From the NCBI RefSeq assembly GCF_000411115.1, contig NZ_KE150242.1, positions 862,218 through 926,217 on the forward strand: a stretch of DNA of 64,000 nt. Reading direction: 5' to 3'. Shown here in pieces: positions 20,692-29,163 of the stretch (position 1 is its first letter; each line of letters starts with the position of its first letter). The stretch comes from Capnocytophaga granulosa ATCC 51502. GTDB lineage: Bacteria > Bacteroidota > Bacteroidia > Flavobacteriales > Flavobacteriaceae. The notes under the pieces are model-generated. The model saw nothing but the letters and a program-made list of their open reading frames with translations. It was not told the origin of the DNA and did not search any database. A program made the position numbers and the translations under genes.

Positions 20692-20752
20692 TCTTCACTT
20701 TTCACTCTTCACTTTTCATTCTTCACTCTTCACTTTTCACTTCCTCTTGAGG
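20692..20752. repeat. Heptamer repeat GTGAAGA/GTGAAAA reaching into the flotillin 3' end
   Basis: The right arm of the hairpin continues as tandem TCTTCAC/TTTTCAC heptamers (minus-strand sense GTGAAGA/GTGAAAA). On the minus strand the array encodes the last residues of the flotillin (E-V-K-S-E-E) and its stop. Confidence 0.75.
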
Positions 20753-22264
20753 GGGTTCATTTGCTTTCGTCAAATAAGTAGGCAGATTAAGCCCTGCCAT
20801 ATTAAAGAGGTCGTTGAGCGGGGGTACGGTCTTCATCATACCAGAGACAAAGTTGGCTGTAGAGGTGTTACCATTTTCGCCTTGACCTGACTCCCATACG
20901 GTAATCTTATCAATCTTGATGTTCTTAACCGCTTCCACTTGTGTTTTCACCAGTTCAGGAAGTTTTTCTATAAGGAGCAATTGGAACGCTTTGGTAGGAT
21001 CGCCTCCTGCGGCGCTGACCACATCTTTGTACCCTTGTGCTTGCTTGGTAAGGATTTCAAAGAGACCCTTAGCTTCGGCTTCCATTTTCGCATAGATGGC
21101 GTCGGCCTCCCCTTTGGCATTCTCACGCAAGCGGTCTGCTTCGGCTTGGGCTTCTATGATGACACGTTGTTTGGCTATTTCGGCAGGGACAATGATGTTG
21201 GCCTGTTGGGTAGCACGCTCCCTTTCAGCACGAGCCGATTCGGCTTTTTCCTCAGCAGAGTAGGCTTCTTCCAAGGCTTTGGCTTGTTGTACCTTCTCAG
21301 CTGAAATAGCAATACGCAAGGATTCGGCTTCTTTTTCCCTACGAAGGGCATCAGAGTTGGCAATCTCTATCTTAGCCTCATTCTCTCCCTTGATAGCGGA
21401 GGCATTGGCTTCGGAGATCTTGATACGGCTATCACGGTCAGCTTCGGCTTTCCCGATAGACTCGTCTTTCTTAGCCTCGGCAATACCCACGGTCTCGTCC
21501 TTTTTAGCTTGGGCGATACTGATTTCTTTATTCTTTTGAGTAATCGCAATTTTCACATCACGATCGCGCTGTGTTTCAGCGATTTGTGTATCACGTTCTC
21601 TATCGGCGAGGGCTTTACCTGTCTCCCCTATTTTTTCTTGTTCGGCTACACTAATCTTGGCTTCGTTGATAGCCTTAGCAGCGGCCTCCTTACCAAGGGC
21701 TTCTATATAACCTGATTCGTCCTTGATATCCGTTACGTTAACGTTGATGAGTTTCAAACCGATTTTCTTGAGTTCACTATCCACATTCTTAGAGATATTA
21801 TCAAGGAACTTATCTCGGTCGGAGTTAATCTCCTCGATAGTCATGGTAGCAATCACCAAACGAAGTTGACCGAAAAGAATATCCTTGGCAAGCTCTTGGA
21901 TTTGCTCTGGAGAGAGTCCCAAGAGGCGCTCGGCGGCCGCGTTCATATTCTCTGGTTCAGTGGAGATGGCTATGGTAAAGCGACAAGGCACATCCACTCG
22001 GATATTCTGGCGGCTCAGTGCATTGTAGAGGTTAGCCTCAATGGAAAGCGGACGCAAATCCAAGTAAGCAAAATCCTGAATCACAGGCCACACGAAGGCA
22101 CCGCCCCCATGGATACAGCGTGCGGAAGAACCTCCTGTACGCCCATAAATAACTAATATCTTGTCCGAAGGACAACGCTTGTAACGCGCCGTAAGCGACA
22201 TGATGGTTACAAACAATACGACTGCAAATACGGCAATCAAACTAATGGGTGATGAAAAATCCAT
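20723..22264 (-). CDS. Flotillin-family protein (YuaG/FloT-like)
   Basis: A 513-residue membrane-scaffold protein. Residues about 8-25 form one hydrophobic anchor; an SPFH/band-7 domain follows to about residue 200 ('KCPSDKILVIYGRTGG' near its start, 'ELKKIGLKLINVNVTDI' near its end). A long Ala/Glu/Lys coiled coil (about 210-400) consists of repeated E-A-K-K-D-E units as in flotillins. Flotillins organise membrane microdomains and oligomerise at the inner membrane. The NfeD-like gene lies 83 nt upstream, the standard partner pairing. The C-terminal tail is encoded by a heptamer repeat. Confidence 0.93.
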   Translation of the reverse strand: MDFSSPISLIAVFAVVLFVTIMSLTARYKRCPSDKILVIYGRTGGSSARCIHGGGAFVWPVIQDFAYLDLRPLSIEANLYNALSRQNIRVDVPCRFTIAISTEPENMNAAAERLLGLSPEQIQELAKDILFGQLRLVIATMTIEEINSDRDKFLDNISKNVDSELKKIGLKLINVNVTDIKDESGYIEALGKEAAAKAINEAKISVAEQEKIGETGKALADRERDTQIAETQRDRDVKIAITQKNKEISIAQAKKDETVGIAEAKKDESIGKAEADRDSRIKISEANASAIKGENEAKIEIANSDALRREKEAESLRIAISAEKVQQAKALEEAYSAEEKAESARAERERATQQANIIVPAEIAKQRVIIEAQAEADRLRENAKGEADAIYAKMEAEAKGLFEILTKQAQGYKDVVSAAGGDPTKAFQLLLIEKLPELVKTQVEAVKNIKIDKITVWESGQGENGNTSTANFVSGMMKTVPPLNDLFNMAGLNLPTYLTKANEPPQEEVKSEE

Positions 22265-22347
22265 TCTATTAATTATTAATTGTTAATTCTTAATTGTTAA
22301 CTCAAATACCAGCCACTGACCTCTGAGCACTAACGTCTGACCACTGA

Positions 22348-22914
22348 CTATTGTACCCTCTTGACAAAGAGTACTTGGTCTTGTACTTTTACGATTCTTA
22401 CTATAGTATTGGAGGGGATTTTTTCCTCTTCGGTCATGGCATCCAGCTCACGAAGAGAACCTCTTACACTTAGGGTTACTTTCCCTGTCCCTGATAAGTA
22501 CTGAGGAATAGGAATGTATACCTGTGCCGTTTTGCCCAGGGTCTCCTCTATCTTGAAGGAGTTATCCTCGGCCAACTTCATTAGGGCTTGTACTGTAATG
22601 AAAAAGATATATACAAACAGACACCCTACAAGAACTGCAAAGATAATCAGGGTGATCTTATTGGCTATCAACTCATAAAAAGAAATGCCTGTCCAGCTGA
22701 ATCCCAATAGGAAATTCACCAAATTGCGCAGAGAAAAGAGCTGAAAGGGCGCATCATTACCTGAGAAATCTCCATCAAAATCAGCCGCTAACCCATCGGA
22801 AGCATTCGCCCCTACAAAGGTCATCACTGTTTGAATAACAAAAATAATAGATACAGGAATCGCTATAAACCAAAATCCTTGTAAGTAAGTATCCATTGAA
22901 CTAAAAAATTCCAT
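22348..22914 (-). CDS. NfeD-like membrane protein, partner of flotillin
   Basis: A 188-residue protein with hydrophobic segments at about residues 15-35 and 75-120, followed by a C-terminal beta-rich domain that looks like the NfeD OB fold ('GKVTLSVRGSLRELDAM'). NfeD proteins accompany SPFH/flotillin proteins and are thought to tune their assembly. The open frame extends to 22947, but its TTG start lies in the -7 box (22937-22944), so the ATG at 22914 is used; Met7 is an alternative. The gap before the flotillin gene contains degenerate heptamer repeats. Confidence 0.8.
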   Translation of the reverse strand: MEFFSSMDTYLQGFWFIAIPVSIIFVIQTVMTFVGANASDGLAADFDGDFSGNDAPFQLFSLRNLVNFLLGFSWTGISFYELIANKITLIIFAVLVGCLFVYIFFITVQALMKLAEDNSFKIEETLGKTAQVYIPIPQYLSGTGKVTLSVRGSLRELDAMTEEEKIPSNTIVRIVKVQDQVLFVKRVQ

Positions 22915-22936
22915 AATACAACTATTAAATCGGCAA

Positions 22937-22944
22937 CAAATGTA
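22937..22944 (-). promoter_or_regulatory. -7 box of the NfeD-like/flotillin operon
   Basis: TACATTTG on the minus strand matches TAnnTTTG, 22 nt before the ATG at 22914. No clear upstream TTG box. Confidence 0.5.
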
Positions 22945-23043
22945 CAAAAAACTTTCGTTTTGCTAAATTTATTTAGCTTTTTTTTAATTCTGATAAAGAA
23001 AAAAGAATTTCACTTTTTCGTAGGATTTTACTTATTTTTTTTC

Positions 23044-23051
23044 TACCTTTG
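23044..23051 (+). promoter_or_regulatory. -7 box of cdd-bshC
   Basis: TACCTTTG matches TAnnTTTG exactly and lies 19 nt before the ATG at 23071. The box shows that the upstream extension of the cdd reading frame is not translated. Confidence 0.65.
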
Positions 23052-23070
23052 CTCTCTTAATAGGCTGCTT

Positions 23071-23559
23071 ATGAACGAACATCTCTACCAATTCAAATAC
23101 AAAACTCTCAAACTGAGCGAACTCAATGAGCAGGATAAAACACTCGTTTTCAGCGCTATGAAAAGTAGAGAGCAAGCCTATGCCCCTTATTCGTCCTTCT
23201 GGGTAGGGGCGGCGCTGCTGCTAAGCAATGGAGTGGTTATCACTGGAAACAATCAGGAGAATGCTGCCTATCCCTCTGGCTTATGTGCCGAACGCACTGC
23301 GCTTTTTTATGCCAAGGCCAACTATCCACAGGAGAAAATCCTCAAGATAGCCATCTGTGGAGATGATGCCAAGACGCCCCAAGGGGAAATCACCACTCCT
23401 TGTGGTAACTGTAGACAGGCGCTCTTGGAATACGAGTGTACCCAAGACAGCCCCATTGTGGTACTTTGCGCCAGCACCCAAGGAAACATCTTGGAAATAG
23501 GCTCCATAAAAGACTTATTGCCTTTTTGTTTTGAACTTTTGTATAAGGAGACTGATTAA
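23071..23559 (+). CDS. cdd: Cytidine deaminase
   Basis: A 162-residue zinc enzyme that deaminates cytidine and deoxycytidine in pyrimidine salvage. The catalytic C-A-E motif is in 'SGLCAERTALF' and the remaining zinc ligands are in P-C-G-N-C-R-Q. The N-terminal 'AYAPYSSFWVGAALL' substrate-binding segment is typical. The frame is open from 22960, but the promoter box at 23044-23051 and the family length favour the ATG at 23071. bshC follows after 17 nt, so the two are probably co-transcribed. Confidence 0.94.
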   Translation: MNEHLYQFKYKTLKLSELNEQDKTLVFSAMKSREQAYAPYSSFWVGAALLLSNGVVITGNNQENAAYPSGLCAERTALFYAKANYPQEKILKIAICGDDAKTPQGEITTPCGNCRQALLEYECTQDSPIVVLCASTQGNILEIGSIKDLLPFCFELLYKETD

Positions 23560-23576
23560 TAATTTCAAATAATTTT

Positions 23577-25217
23577 ATGATTGACTATATTCCTTTTAAA
23601 GAAACAGGGTATTTTTCTGAGTTTATCACCGATTATCTCGCTCAGAAGGCAGAATTGCGCTGTCTATACCATCGTTTTCCCTTGGCCACCAATTTTCCAG
23701 CCCAGATAAAGGAAAAACAAGCCCACTACTCGGCTGAAAATAGGAATACCCTAGCCGAAGCATTAGAAAAACAATACAAAAACCTATCTATTTCTAAGAA
23801 AACCTATCATAATATAGAGGCTATACGTCAGGAAAACACCTTTACGGTTACCACAGGCCACCAGTTGAGCCTCTTTACAGGCCCTCTATATTTCATCTAC
23901 AAAATTGTTACCACTATTGTAAGCTGTGAGCAGCTCAAAAAGTTGTACCCACAATACAACTTTGTCCCTATCTACTGGATGGCAACAGAAGACCATGATT
24001 TTGAGGAGATTAACCACTTTAGTTTTCGTGAACAAAAACTCTCTTGGCATTCAGAACAAGGGGGTATGGTAGGTGATTTCTCCACCGATGGGCTGGAGCG
24101 CATCACTAAGATTCTCAGAGTGCTCCTAGGTAAGAGCCACCAAGGACAATACTTGGCCTCCCTCTTTGAAAGAGCCTATGAGCAACACCCTACCCTATCG
24201 AGTGCTACCCGATACTTGGTCAATGAACTCTTTACCTTGTATGGCTTGGTGATTATTGATGCCAATGATAAGCGCCTCAAGGAATTATTTGTTCCTCACT
24301 TCAGGCAAGAGCTTTTACAGAACGATGCCCACAAGGAAGTGGAAAAGACCCTTGCTTATATCAAGAGTGTCAATAAGAATTACCCCGAACAGGTACACCC
24401 TCGTGAGATTAATATCTTCTATGTCAAGGACGGTATACGGGAGCGCATCGTAAAGGATTCCGAGGGCTATGCAGTGCTTAATACCTCTATCCGATTCACA
24501 GAGGAGGAAATCCTACGACACTTAGAGTGTTTCCCCGAATACTTCTCGCCCAATGTAATCCTACGCCCCCTCTATCAAGAGGTGATTCTGCCTAACTTGG
24601 CCTATGTAGGCGGCGGAGGGGAAATCGCTTACTGGCTAGAACTCAAGGATATGTTTGCCCTTCACAAGGCGCCTTTCCCTATGCTCATGCTGCGCAACTC
24701 GGTGCTGCTCATCAGTGAGACCCAAGAGAAGAAACTGCACAAGCTGGGACTTACTCATCATGATATTTTCTTAAAAAACAATGTCTTAGAGAACAAAATT
24801 ACTCAAAGACTCTCCGAATACCCTATTGATTTCACTCCACAGCGACAGTGCCTTGAGGAGCATTTTGCCCATCTGTACCAGATAGCTGCCCATACCGACA
24901 AATCCTTCCTTGGCGCCGTCAAAGCCCAAGAAGCCAAGCAACTCAAAGGATTGGCCAACTTAGAAAAGCGCTTGCTCAAGGCGCAGAAAAAGAAATACCG
25001 AGAGACTCTTGATAGAGTAATTGACCTACGGGTGAGTCTTTTCCCAAAAGAATCCTTACAGGAGCGTGTGGACAACTTCAGTGAGTATATGATTGAGAGT
25101 CAAGGAAAGTTCATAGATACCTTAGTTACACACCTCAGTCCTTTTGACTTCCGCTTTGTTGTCCTCTCCTATGAAAGTGGAGCAAGCAAAGAGGATTGTA
25201 TAGAATATTTTATATAG
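23577..25217 (+). CDS. bshC: Bacillithiol biosynthesis cysteine-adding enzyme
   Basis: A 546-residue BshC, which joins cysteine to glucosaminyl-malate in the last step of bacillithiol synthesis. Recognised by 'TTGHQLSLFTGPLYFIYK' near residue 92 and 'PIYWMATEDHDFEEI' near residue 132, a nucleotidyltransferase-like HxGH/TED arrangement, with a coiled-coil region in the C-terminal third. Its presence points to Bacteroidota or Bacillota. bshA and bshB are not in the window. The metal hydrolase gene starts 25 nt downstream; a functional link is possible but unproven. Confidence 0.94.
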   Translation: MIDYIPFKETGYFSEFITDYLAQKAELRCLYHRFPLATNFPAQIKEKQAHYSAENRNTLAEALEKQYKNLSISKKTYHNIEAIRQENTFTVTTGHQLSLFTGPLYFIYKIVTTIVSCEQLKKLYPQYNFVPIYWMATEDHDFEEINHFSFREQKLSWHSEQGGMVGDFSTDGLERITKILRVLLGKSHQGQYLASLFERAYEQHPTLSSATRYLVNELFTLYGLVIIDANDKRLKELFVPHFRQELLQNDAHKEVEKTLAYIKSVNKNYPEQVHPREINIFYVKDGIRERIVKDSEGYAVLNTSIRFTEEEILRHLECFPEYFSPNVILRPLYQEVILPNLAYVGGGGEIAYWLELKDMFALHKAPFPMLMLRNSVLLISETQEKKLHKLGLTHHDIFLKNNVLENKITQRLSEYPIDFTPQRQCLEEHFAHLYQIAAHTDKSFLGAVKAQEAKQLKGLANLEKRLLKAQKKKYRETLDRVIDLRVSLFPKESLQERVDNFSEYMIESQGKFIDTLVTHLSPFDFRFVVLSYESGASKEDCIEYFI

Positions 25218-25242
25218 AAGAAAACACTAAATTACTAAAAAT

Positions 25243-25941
25243 ATGAAAGTTACTTATTTAGGACACGCCTGTGTCAATATTGAGATAGAAGGAGCACACT
25301 TTCTTGTGGATCCATTTATCAGTGCCAATCCGCTTGCTCAGCATATCAATATCAATGATATAGAGGCTACTTATATCCTACTAACCCACGCCCATGGCGA
25401 CCATATTCTTGATGCAGAAGCCATTGCCAAGCGTACAGGCGCCTCTCTGATTACCAACCCTGAAATACTTGCCCACTATCGTGCTTTGGGAATTGACGGA
25501 CATGATATGAATATAGGAGGTTCCCATCGTTTCTTGGACGGAAAGGTGAAGATCAAGATGATCAAGGCCGTACACTCCTCTTCCTTCCCCGATGGTAGTT
25601 ATGGAGGCAATCCAGCTGGCTTTTTGATCAATTACAATGATAAAACTATCTATGTATCTGGTGATACTGCCCTTACTATGGATATGAAGATTATCCCTCA
25701 TCAGTACAAAGTGGATTTGGGCATCTTCCCTATAGGTAACAACTATACTATGGGCGTGAGAGATGCTCTTACTGCTGCCAAATTTGTAGAAACCGATAAT
25801 GTATTAGGCGTACACTATGATACCTTTGAGGTGATAAAAATTGACAAAGAAGCCTCCAAACGCAAATTCAGTGATGCTCATAAGCGATTGCATCTGTTAG
25901 AGATTGGTGCTACTTTGGATATAGATGACTTGATAAAGTAG
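25243..25941 (+). CDS. UPF0173 metal-dependent hydrolase (metallo-beta-lactamase fold)
   Basis: A 232-residue protein of the UPF0173/YtkL group. The zinc-binding signature T-H-A-H-G-D-H is near residue 47, preceded by the 'YLGHACVNIE' N-terminal strand characteristic of this family; further His and Asp ligands follow ('SGDTALTMDM'). Substrate is unknown. Some UPF0173 members lie near thiol metabolism genes; here it follows bshC. It ends 3 nt from the convergent nadD stop, with no room for a conventional terminator. Confidence 0.9.
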   Translation: MKVTYLGHACVNIEIEGAHFLVDPFISANPLAQHININDIEATYILLTHAHGDHILDAEAIAKRTGASLITNPEILAHYRALGIDGHDMNIGGSHRFLDGKVKIKMIKAVHSSSFPDGSYGGNPAGFLINYNDKTIYVSGDTALTMDMKIIPHQYKVDLGIFPIGNNYTMGVRDALTAAKFVETDNVLGVHYDTFEVIKIDKEASKRKFSDAHKRLHLLEIGATLDIDDLIK

Positions 25942-25944
25942 TAA

Positions 25945-26532
25945 TTATTTATAAAAACCCCATTTGTCTATATAGGACCATACCTGAGGAGGAAGCATAG
26001 GTCTTACATCTTTGCCTTGTGCTATATCCTCTCGTATAGCGGTAGCCGATAGCTCTATAATTGGGGTTTTTATATATACTATATGCTCATGACCCTGTAA
26101 AGCGTCAAGCACCTTTCCCTCGCTCAAGCGAGGATATACATAGATGAGGTAACGACTGAGTATCACCTGGTAGTTTTTCCATTTGTGAAAGGATTTTAGG
26201 TTGTCCTCCCCCATGATGAGCGAAAAACTATGTTGTGGATACTTCTCTTCCAAATGAATAAGTGTATCAATCGTATAATTGGGCTGTGGCAGATGAAATT
26301 CTATATCACAAGGCTTGAGCTTATCATACTCCTTAAGCGAGAGTGCCACCATCTCCAAGCGTGAAGCATTATCCAGCAAGGATTTTTTGTCCTTAAAAGG
26401 ATTCTGAGGGGTAACCACCAGCCATATTTCATCTAAATCGCTATGCTCGGCCAAATAATTAGCCAAGATCAGGTGACCTATATGAATAGGATTGAAGGAA
26501 CCAAAATAAAGACCTATATTCTTGGGTTGCAT
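25945..26532 (-). CDS. nadD: Nicotinate-nucleotide adenylyltransferase
   Basis: A 195-residue enzyme converting nicotinate mononucleotide and ATP to deamido-NAD. The nucleotidyltransferase motif 'GSFNPIHIGH' is at residues 11-20, and the C-terminal 'ELSATAIRED' is the counterpart of the family ISxTxIR motif. It begins 10 nt after gmk and forms a gmk-nadD pair. Confidence 0.95.
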   Translation of the reverse strand: MQPKNIGLYFGSFNPIHIGHLILANYLAEHSDLDEIWLVVTPQNPFKDKKSLLDNASRLEMVALSLKEYDKLKPCDIEFHLPQPNYTIDTLIHLEEKYPQHSFSLIMGEDNLKSFHKWKNYQVILSRYLIYVYPRLSEGKVLDALQGHEHIVYIKTPIIELSATAIREDIAQGKDVRPMLPPQVWSYIDKWGFYK

Positions 26533-26542
26533 ATATACCTTT

Positions 26543-27109
26543 TTACCAATAATTTAAGAAAGTACGAATCAGTTGTGCTACTTCCTCTACGCACACTTGC
26601 AAATTGTCATTGACAACAATCTTATCAAAATAAACGGCCTGCTCTATCTCATAAGCAGCCTTATCTATACGCATGGCAATCTTCTCAGGCGTATCGGTTT
26701 GCCTATGTTCTAAACGCTTTTTAAGCTCTTCCAAGGAGGGCGGTTGTAGGAAGATAGCAAGCGCCTTATCCCCAAAGTGTTTCTTGAGGTTAATCCCCCC
26801 GAAGACGTCCAAATCAAAGACAATGTTCTTACCCATGGCCGAGAGTCGTTCTATCTCGCTCGCATAAGTCCCATAGTAGTTTCCTGCATATACCTCTTGC
26901 CATTCTATAAAGGCTTGTTGCTTTATTTTTTCTTGGAATCTTTCAGCTGTAACGAAATAATACTCCACCCCATCGCGCTCACTGCCTCTGGGGGCACGTG
27001 AGGTAGTGGAGATAGAAAAAGCCAAATTCAGGTCTGTTTGCTTGAGTAATTCCCTGATTACACTGGACTTACCTGTACCCGAAGGAGCTGAGAAAATAAT
27101 TATTTTCAT
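26543..27109 (-). CDS. gmk: Guanylate kinase
   Basis: A 188-residue kinase converting GMP to GDP. The P-loop 'APSGTGKSS' is at residues 8-16, and the GMP-binding 'STTSRAPRGSERDGVEYYFV' segment follows. Length matches the short bacterial form. nadD lies 10 nt downstream. Upstream is a heptamer-repeat region, then the tsf terminator. Confidence 0.96.
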   Translation of the reverse strand: MKIIIFSAPSGTGKSSVIRELLKQTDLNLAFSISTTSRAPRGSERDGVEYYFVTAERFQEKIKQQAFIEWQEVYAGNYYGTYASEIERLSAMGKNIVFDLDVFGGINLKKHFGDKALAIFLQPPSLEELKKRLEHRQTDTPEKIAMRIDKAAYEIEQAVYFDKIVVNDNLQVCVEEVAQLIRTFLNYW

Positions 27110-27120
27110 AATAATAACCC

Positions 27121-27196
27121 TATAATAGTGACTAATGACAAGTGACTAACAACTAATCACTAATCACTAACAACTAACAACTAATCGCTAACAACT
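27121..27196. repeat. Intergenic heptamer repeat (ACTAATC/ACTAACA type)
   Basis: Degenerate tandem heptamers (CACTAAT, CAACTAA and variants) fill the space between gmk and the tsf terminator. They are the same class as the TTAGTCA arrays at 35498-35594 and 44568-44657. Confidence 0.7.
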
Positions 27197-27203
27197 AAAA
27201 TAA

Positions 27204-27236
27204 AAGGGTTTCCCTAATTACTTAAGGAAACTCCTT
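27204..27236 (-). terminator. Terminator downstream of tsf
   Basis: GTTTCC (27208-27213) pairs with GGAAAC (27226-27231), extended by AAGG/CCTT across a one-base bulge. On the minus strand the stem is followed by TTTTATTTT. It lies about 35 nt past the tsf stop. Confidence 0.7.
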
Positions 27237-27270
27237 CTACTTTATATATAATTAAAATATGGAGAGACTA

Positions 27271-28236
27271 TTATACAAGAGAAACTCTCTTAAATCCTGT
27301 GATTTCTACATTATATCCCTTTACATAGTCAGCTACTTTCTTACTTTCATCTTTGATGTAGTATTGGTCAAGTAGTGCTTTTTCTAGGTCAAGGGTAGTA
27401 TTGTCGTCAATGAAGCGCTGTACTTTTCCAGGAAGGATACGATCCCATATTTTTTCTGGTTTGCCTTCTGCCTTGAGTTCTTCTTTGGCTTCTTCTTCGG
27501 CTTGTTTAAGCACTTCTGGAGTAAGCTGAAGGGCAGAGATGTACTTAGGTACATGTTTTTCAGTTTTTCCAAGGCGACGAAGCTCTTCGTTTTCTTTTAC
27601 GATAGCAGCAATACGTGCTTCTGTTTCGCTAGCTACGAAAGCAGGATCAAAATCCTTGCTTGAGAGTACGATAGCCCCCATGGAAGCCACCTGCATACAT
27701 ACGTTGCGAGCTACCTCATGAGCCTTATCGATAGCTGCAGAAAGCGAAACTAAGGCAGCAATCTTATTACCTGCGTGGATATAGAGATCCACATAGTTAC
27801 CCTCTAAGGTTTCAAACTGGCCAATCTCGATCTTCTCACCGATTACCCCTGTTTGTTCTGTTAGTTTATCAGCTACAGTAAGACCTTGGAAAGGAGCTGC
27901 AAGGAAAGATTCCTTGTCATTATAGTTAAGCGCCAATTCAGCCAATTCATTGGCCAAGGCTACGAAAGATTCATTTTTGGCTACGAAGTCAGTTTCGCAG
28001 TTAAGAGAGATGATAGCACCTTTGGTATGTGCTGCATTTACTTTAGCGATAGCAGCTCCTTCAGAAGAATCTCTGTCGGCACGTTTTTCAGCTACTTTTT
28101 GTCCTTTTTTACGAAGTATTTCGATGGCTTTATCAAAATCCCCTTCAGCTTCTACTAAGGCATTTTTACAGTCCATCATACCAGCACCTGTAGCTTGTCT
28201 AAGTTTGTTTACCTCAGCGGCAGTAATTTTTGACAT
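27271..28236 (-). CDS. tsf: Elongation factor Ts
   Basis: A 321-residue guanine-nucleotide exchange factor for EF-Tu. The N-terminal UBA-like domain with 'LRQATGAGMMDCKNAL' and the core 'SLNCETDFVAKNESF' segment are diagnostic. It is longer than the 283-residue E. coli protein because of extra sequence after residue about 215, a lineage feature. It follows rpsB after 69 nt that contain a terminator-like hairpin. Confidence 0.97.
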   Translation of the reverse strand: MSKITAAEVNKLRQATGAGMMDCKNALVEAEGDFDKAIEILRKKGQKVAEKRADRDSSEGAAIAKVNAAHTKGAIISLNCETDFVAKNESFVALANELAELALNYNDKESFLAAPFQGLTVADKLTEQTGVIGEKIEIGQFETLEGNYVDLYIHAGNKIAALVSLSAAIDKAHEVARNVCMQVASMGAIVLSSKDFDPAFVASETEARIAAIVKENEELRRLGKTEKHVPKYISALQLTPEVLKQAEEEAKEELKAEGKPEKIWDRILPGKVQRFIDDNTTLDLEKALLDQYYIKDESKKVADYVKGYNVEITGFKRVSLV

Positions 28237-28258
28237 ATTCTCGTATATTTTTTTAAAA

Positions 28259-28290
28259 AAGTGATTATTTAAAGTTATAAATAATCACTT
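28259..28290 (-). terminator. Terminator-like hairpin between rpsB and tsf
   Basis: AAGTGATTATTTA (28259-28271) and its complement (28278-28290) form a perfect 13-bp stem with a 6-nt loop. On the minus strand it is followed by a T run. In this position it is probably a partial terminator or processing site that lowers tsf relative to rpsB. Confidence 0.7.
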
Positions 28291-28305
28291 TATGAATTAA
28301 TAATT

Positions 28306-29031
28306 TTAGTTTTCAGTATTTTTTTCCTCTGCTTTTTCTACTTTTTTGTCTTCGAGACCTTCTTTGATAGCTTCCACTACATAAGTAAGGATTCTCTCTA
28401 TAGAGCGAGACGCATCGTCATTGGCAGGGATTACGTAATCTACCTCACGAGGGTCAGAGTTAGTATCCACCATAGCGAAGATAGGAATGTTTAATTTTTG
28501 AGCTTCTTTGACAGCGATGTGTTCTCTGAGAGTATCTACTACAAAAAGTGCAGCAGGTAGGCGTGTCATATCCGCAATAGAGCCTAAGTTCTTTTCGAGT
28601 TTTTCTCTAAGACGGGTGATGTGTAGTTTTTCTTTTTTAGAAAGGGTATCGTAAGTACCATCTTTTTTCATTTTGTCAATAGATGACATTTTCTTCACAG
28701 CCTTACGGATGGTAACAAAGTTGGTAAGCATACCACCAGGCCATCTTTCAGTAATGTAAGGCATACCTACTGAAGTAGCTTTTTCAGCTACGATATCCTT
28801 AGCTTGTTTTTTAGTAGCTACGAAGAGGACTTTACGGCCAGAAGCAGCGATTTTCTTAAGTGCTTCGTTGGCTTCTTCTATCTTAGCAGCCGTTTTGTAT
28901 AGGTTAATCACGTGGATACCGTTTCTTTCCATATAGATATATGGCGCCATATTAGGGTTCCACTTTCTGGTAAGGTGTCCGAAATGCACCCCAGCTTCTA
29001 ATAGGTCTTTTACTTCTATTGAATTTGCCAT
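28306..29031 (-). CDS. rpsB: 30S ribosomal protein S2
   Basis: A 241-residue S2 with the classical N-terminal 'LLEAGVHFGHLTRKWNP' and internal 'ERWPGGMLTNF' motifs. The tail is Lys/Glu-rich (K-V-E-K-A-E-E-K). S2 joins the small subunit late and, in other bacteria, represses its own operon through a leader structure. The 132-nt gap after rpsI contains nested stems that could be such a leader. No TAnnTTTG box is found in that gap, so transcription probably continues from the rplM promoter. Confidence 0.97.
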   Translation of the reverse strand: MANSIEVKDLLEAGVHFGHLTRKWNPNMAPYIYMERNGIHVINLYKTAAKIEEANEALKKIAASGRKVLFVATKKQAKDIVAEKATSVGMPYITERWPGGMLTNFVTIRKAVKKMSSIDKMKKDGTYDTLSKKEKLHITRLREKLEKNLGSIADMTRLPAALFVVDTLREHIAVKEAQKLNIPIFAMVDTNSDPREVDYVIPANDDASRSIERILTYVVEAIKEGLEDKKVEKAEEKNTEN

Positions 29032-29050
29032 TTTTTTAATAGTTTACGTT

Positions 29051-29135
29051 CCGTATTAAGAGTTAGCAATACATGGTGATTATTTGTCCCATAGTATTTG
29101 GATGCTAAACTAACTTCCTCAAGAGGGGAATACGG
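29051..29135 (-). ncRNA. Candidate structured leader of rpsB
   Basis: Nested complementary arms: CCGTATT (29051-29057) with AATACGG (29129-29135); AGTTAG (29061-29066) with CTAACT (29110-29115); ATGG (29073-29076) with CCAT (29089-29092); and a CCTC-AA-GAGG hairpin (29117-29126). The nesting is consistent with one folded RNA in front of rpsB, a possible S2 autoregulatory site. Inference from base pairing only. Confidence 0.5.
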
Positions 29136-29163
29136 CAATAAATAAATGATTTTAGATAAAATA

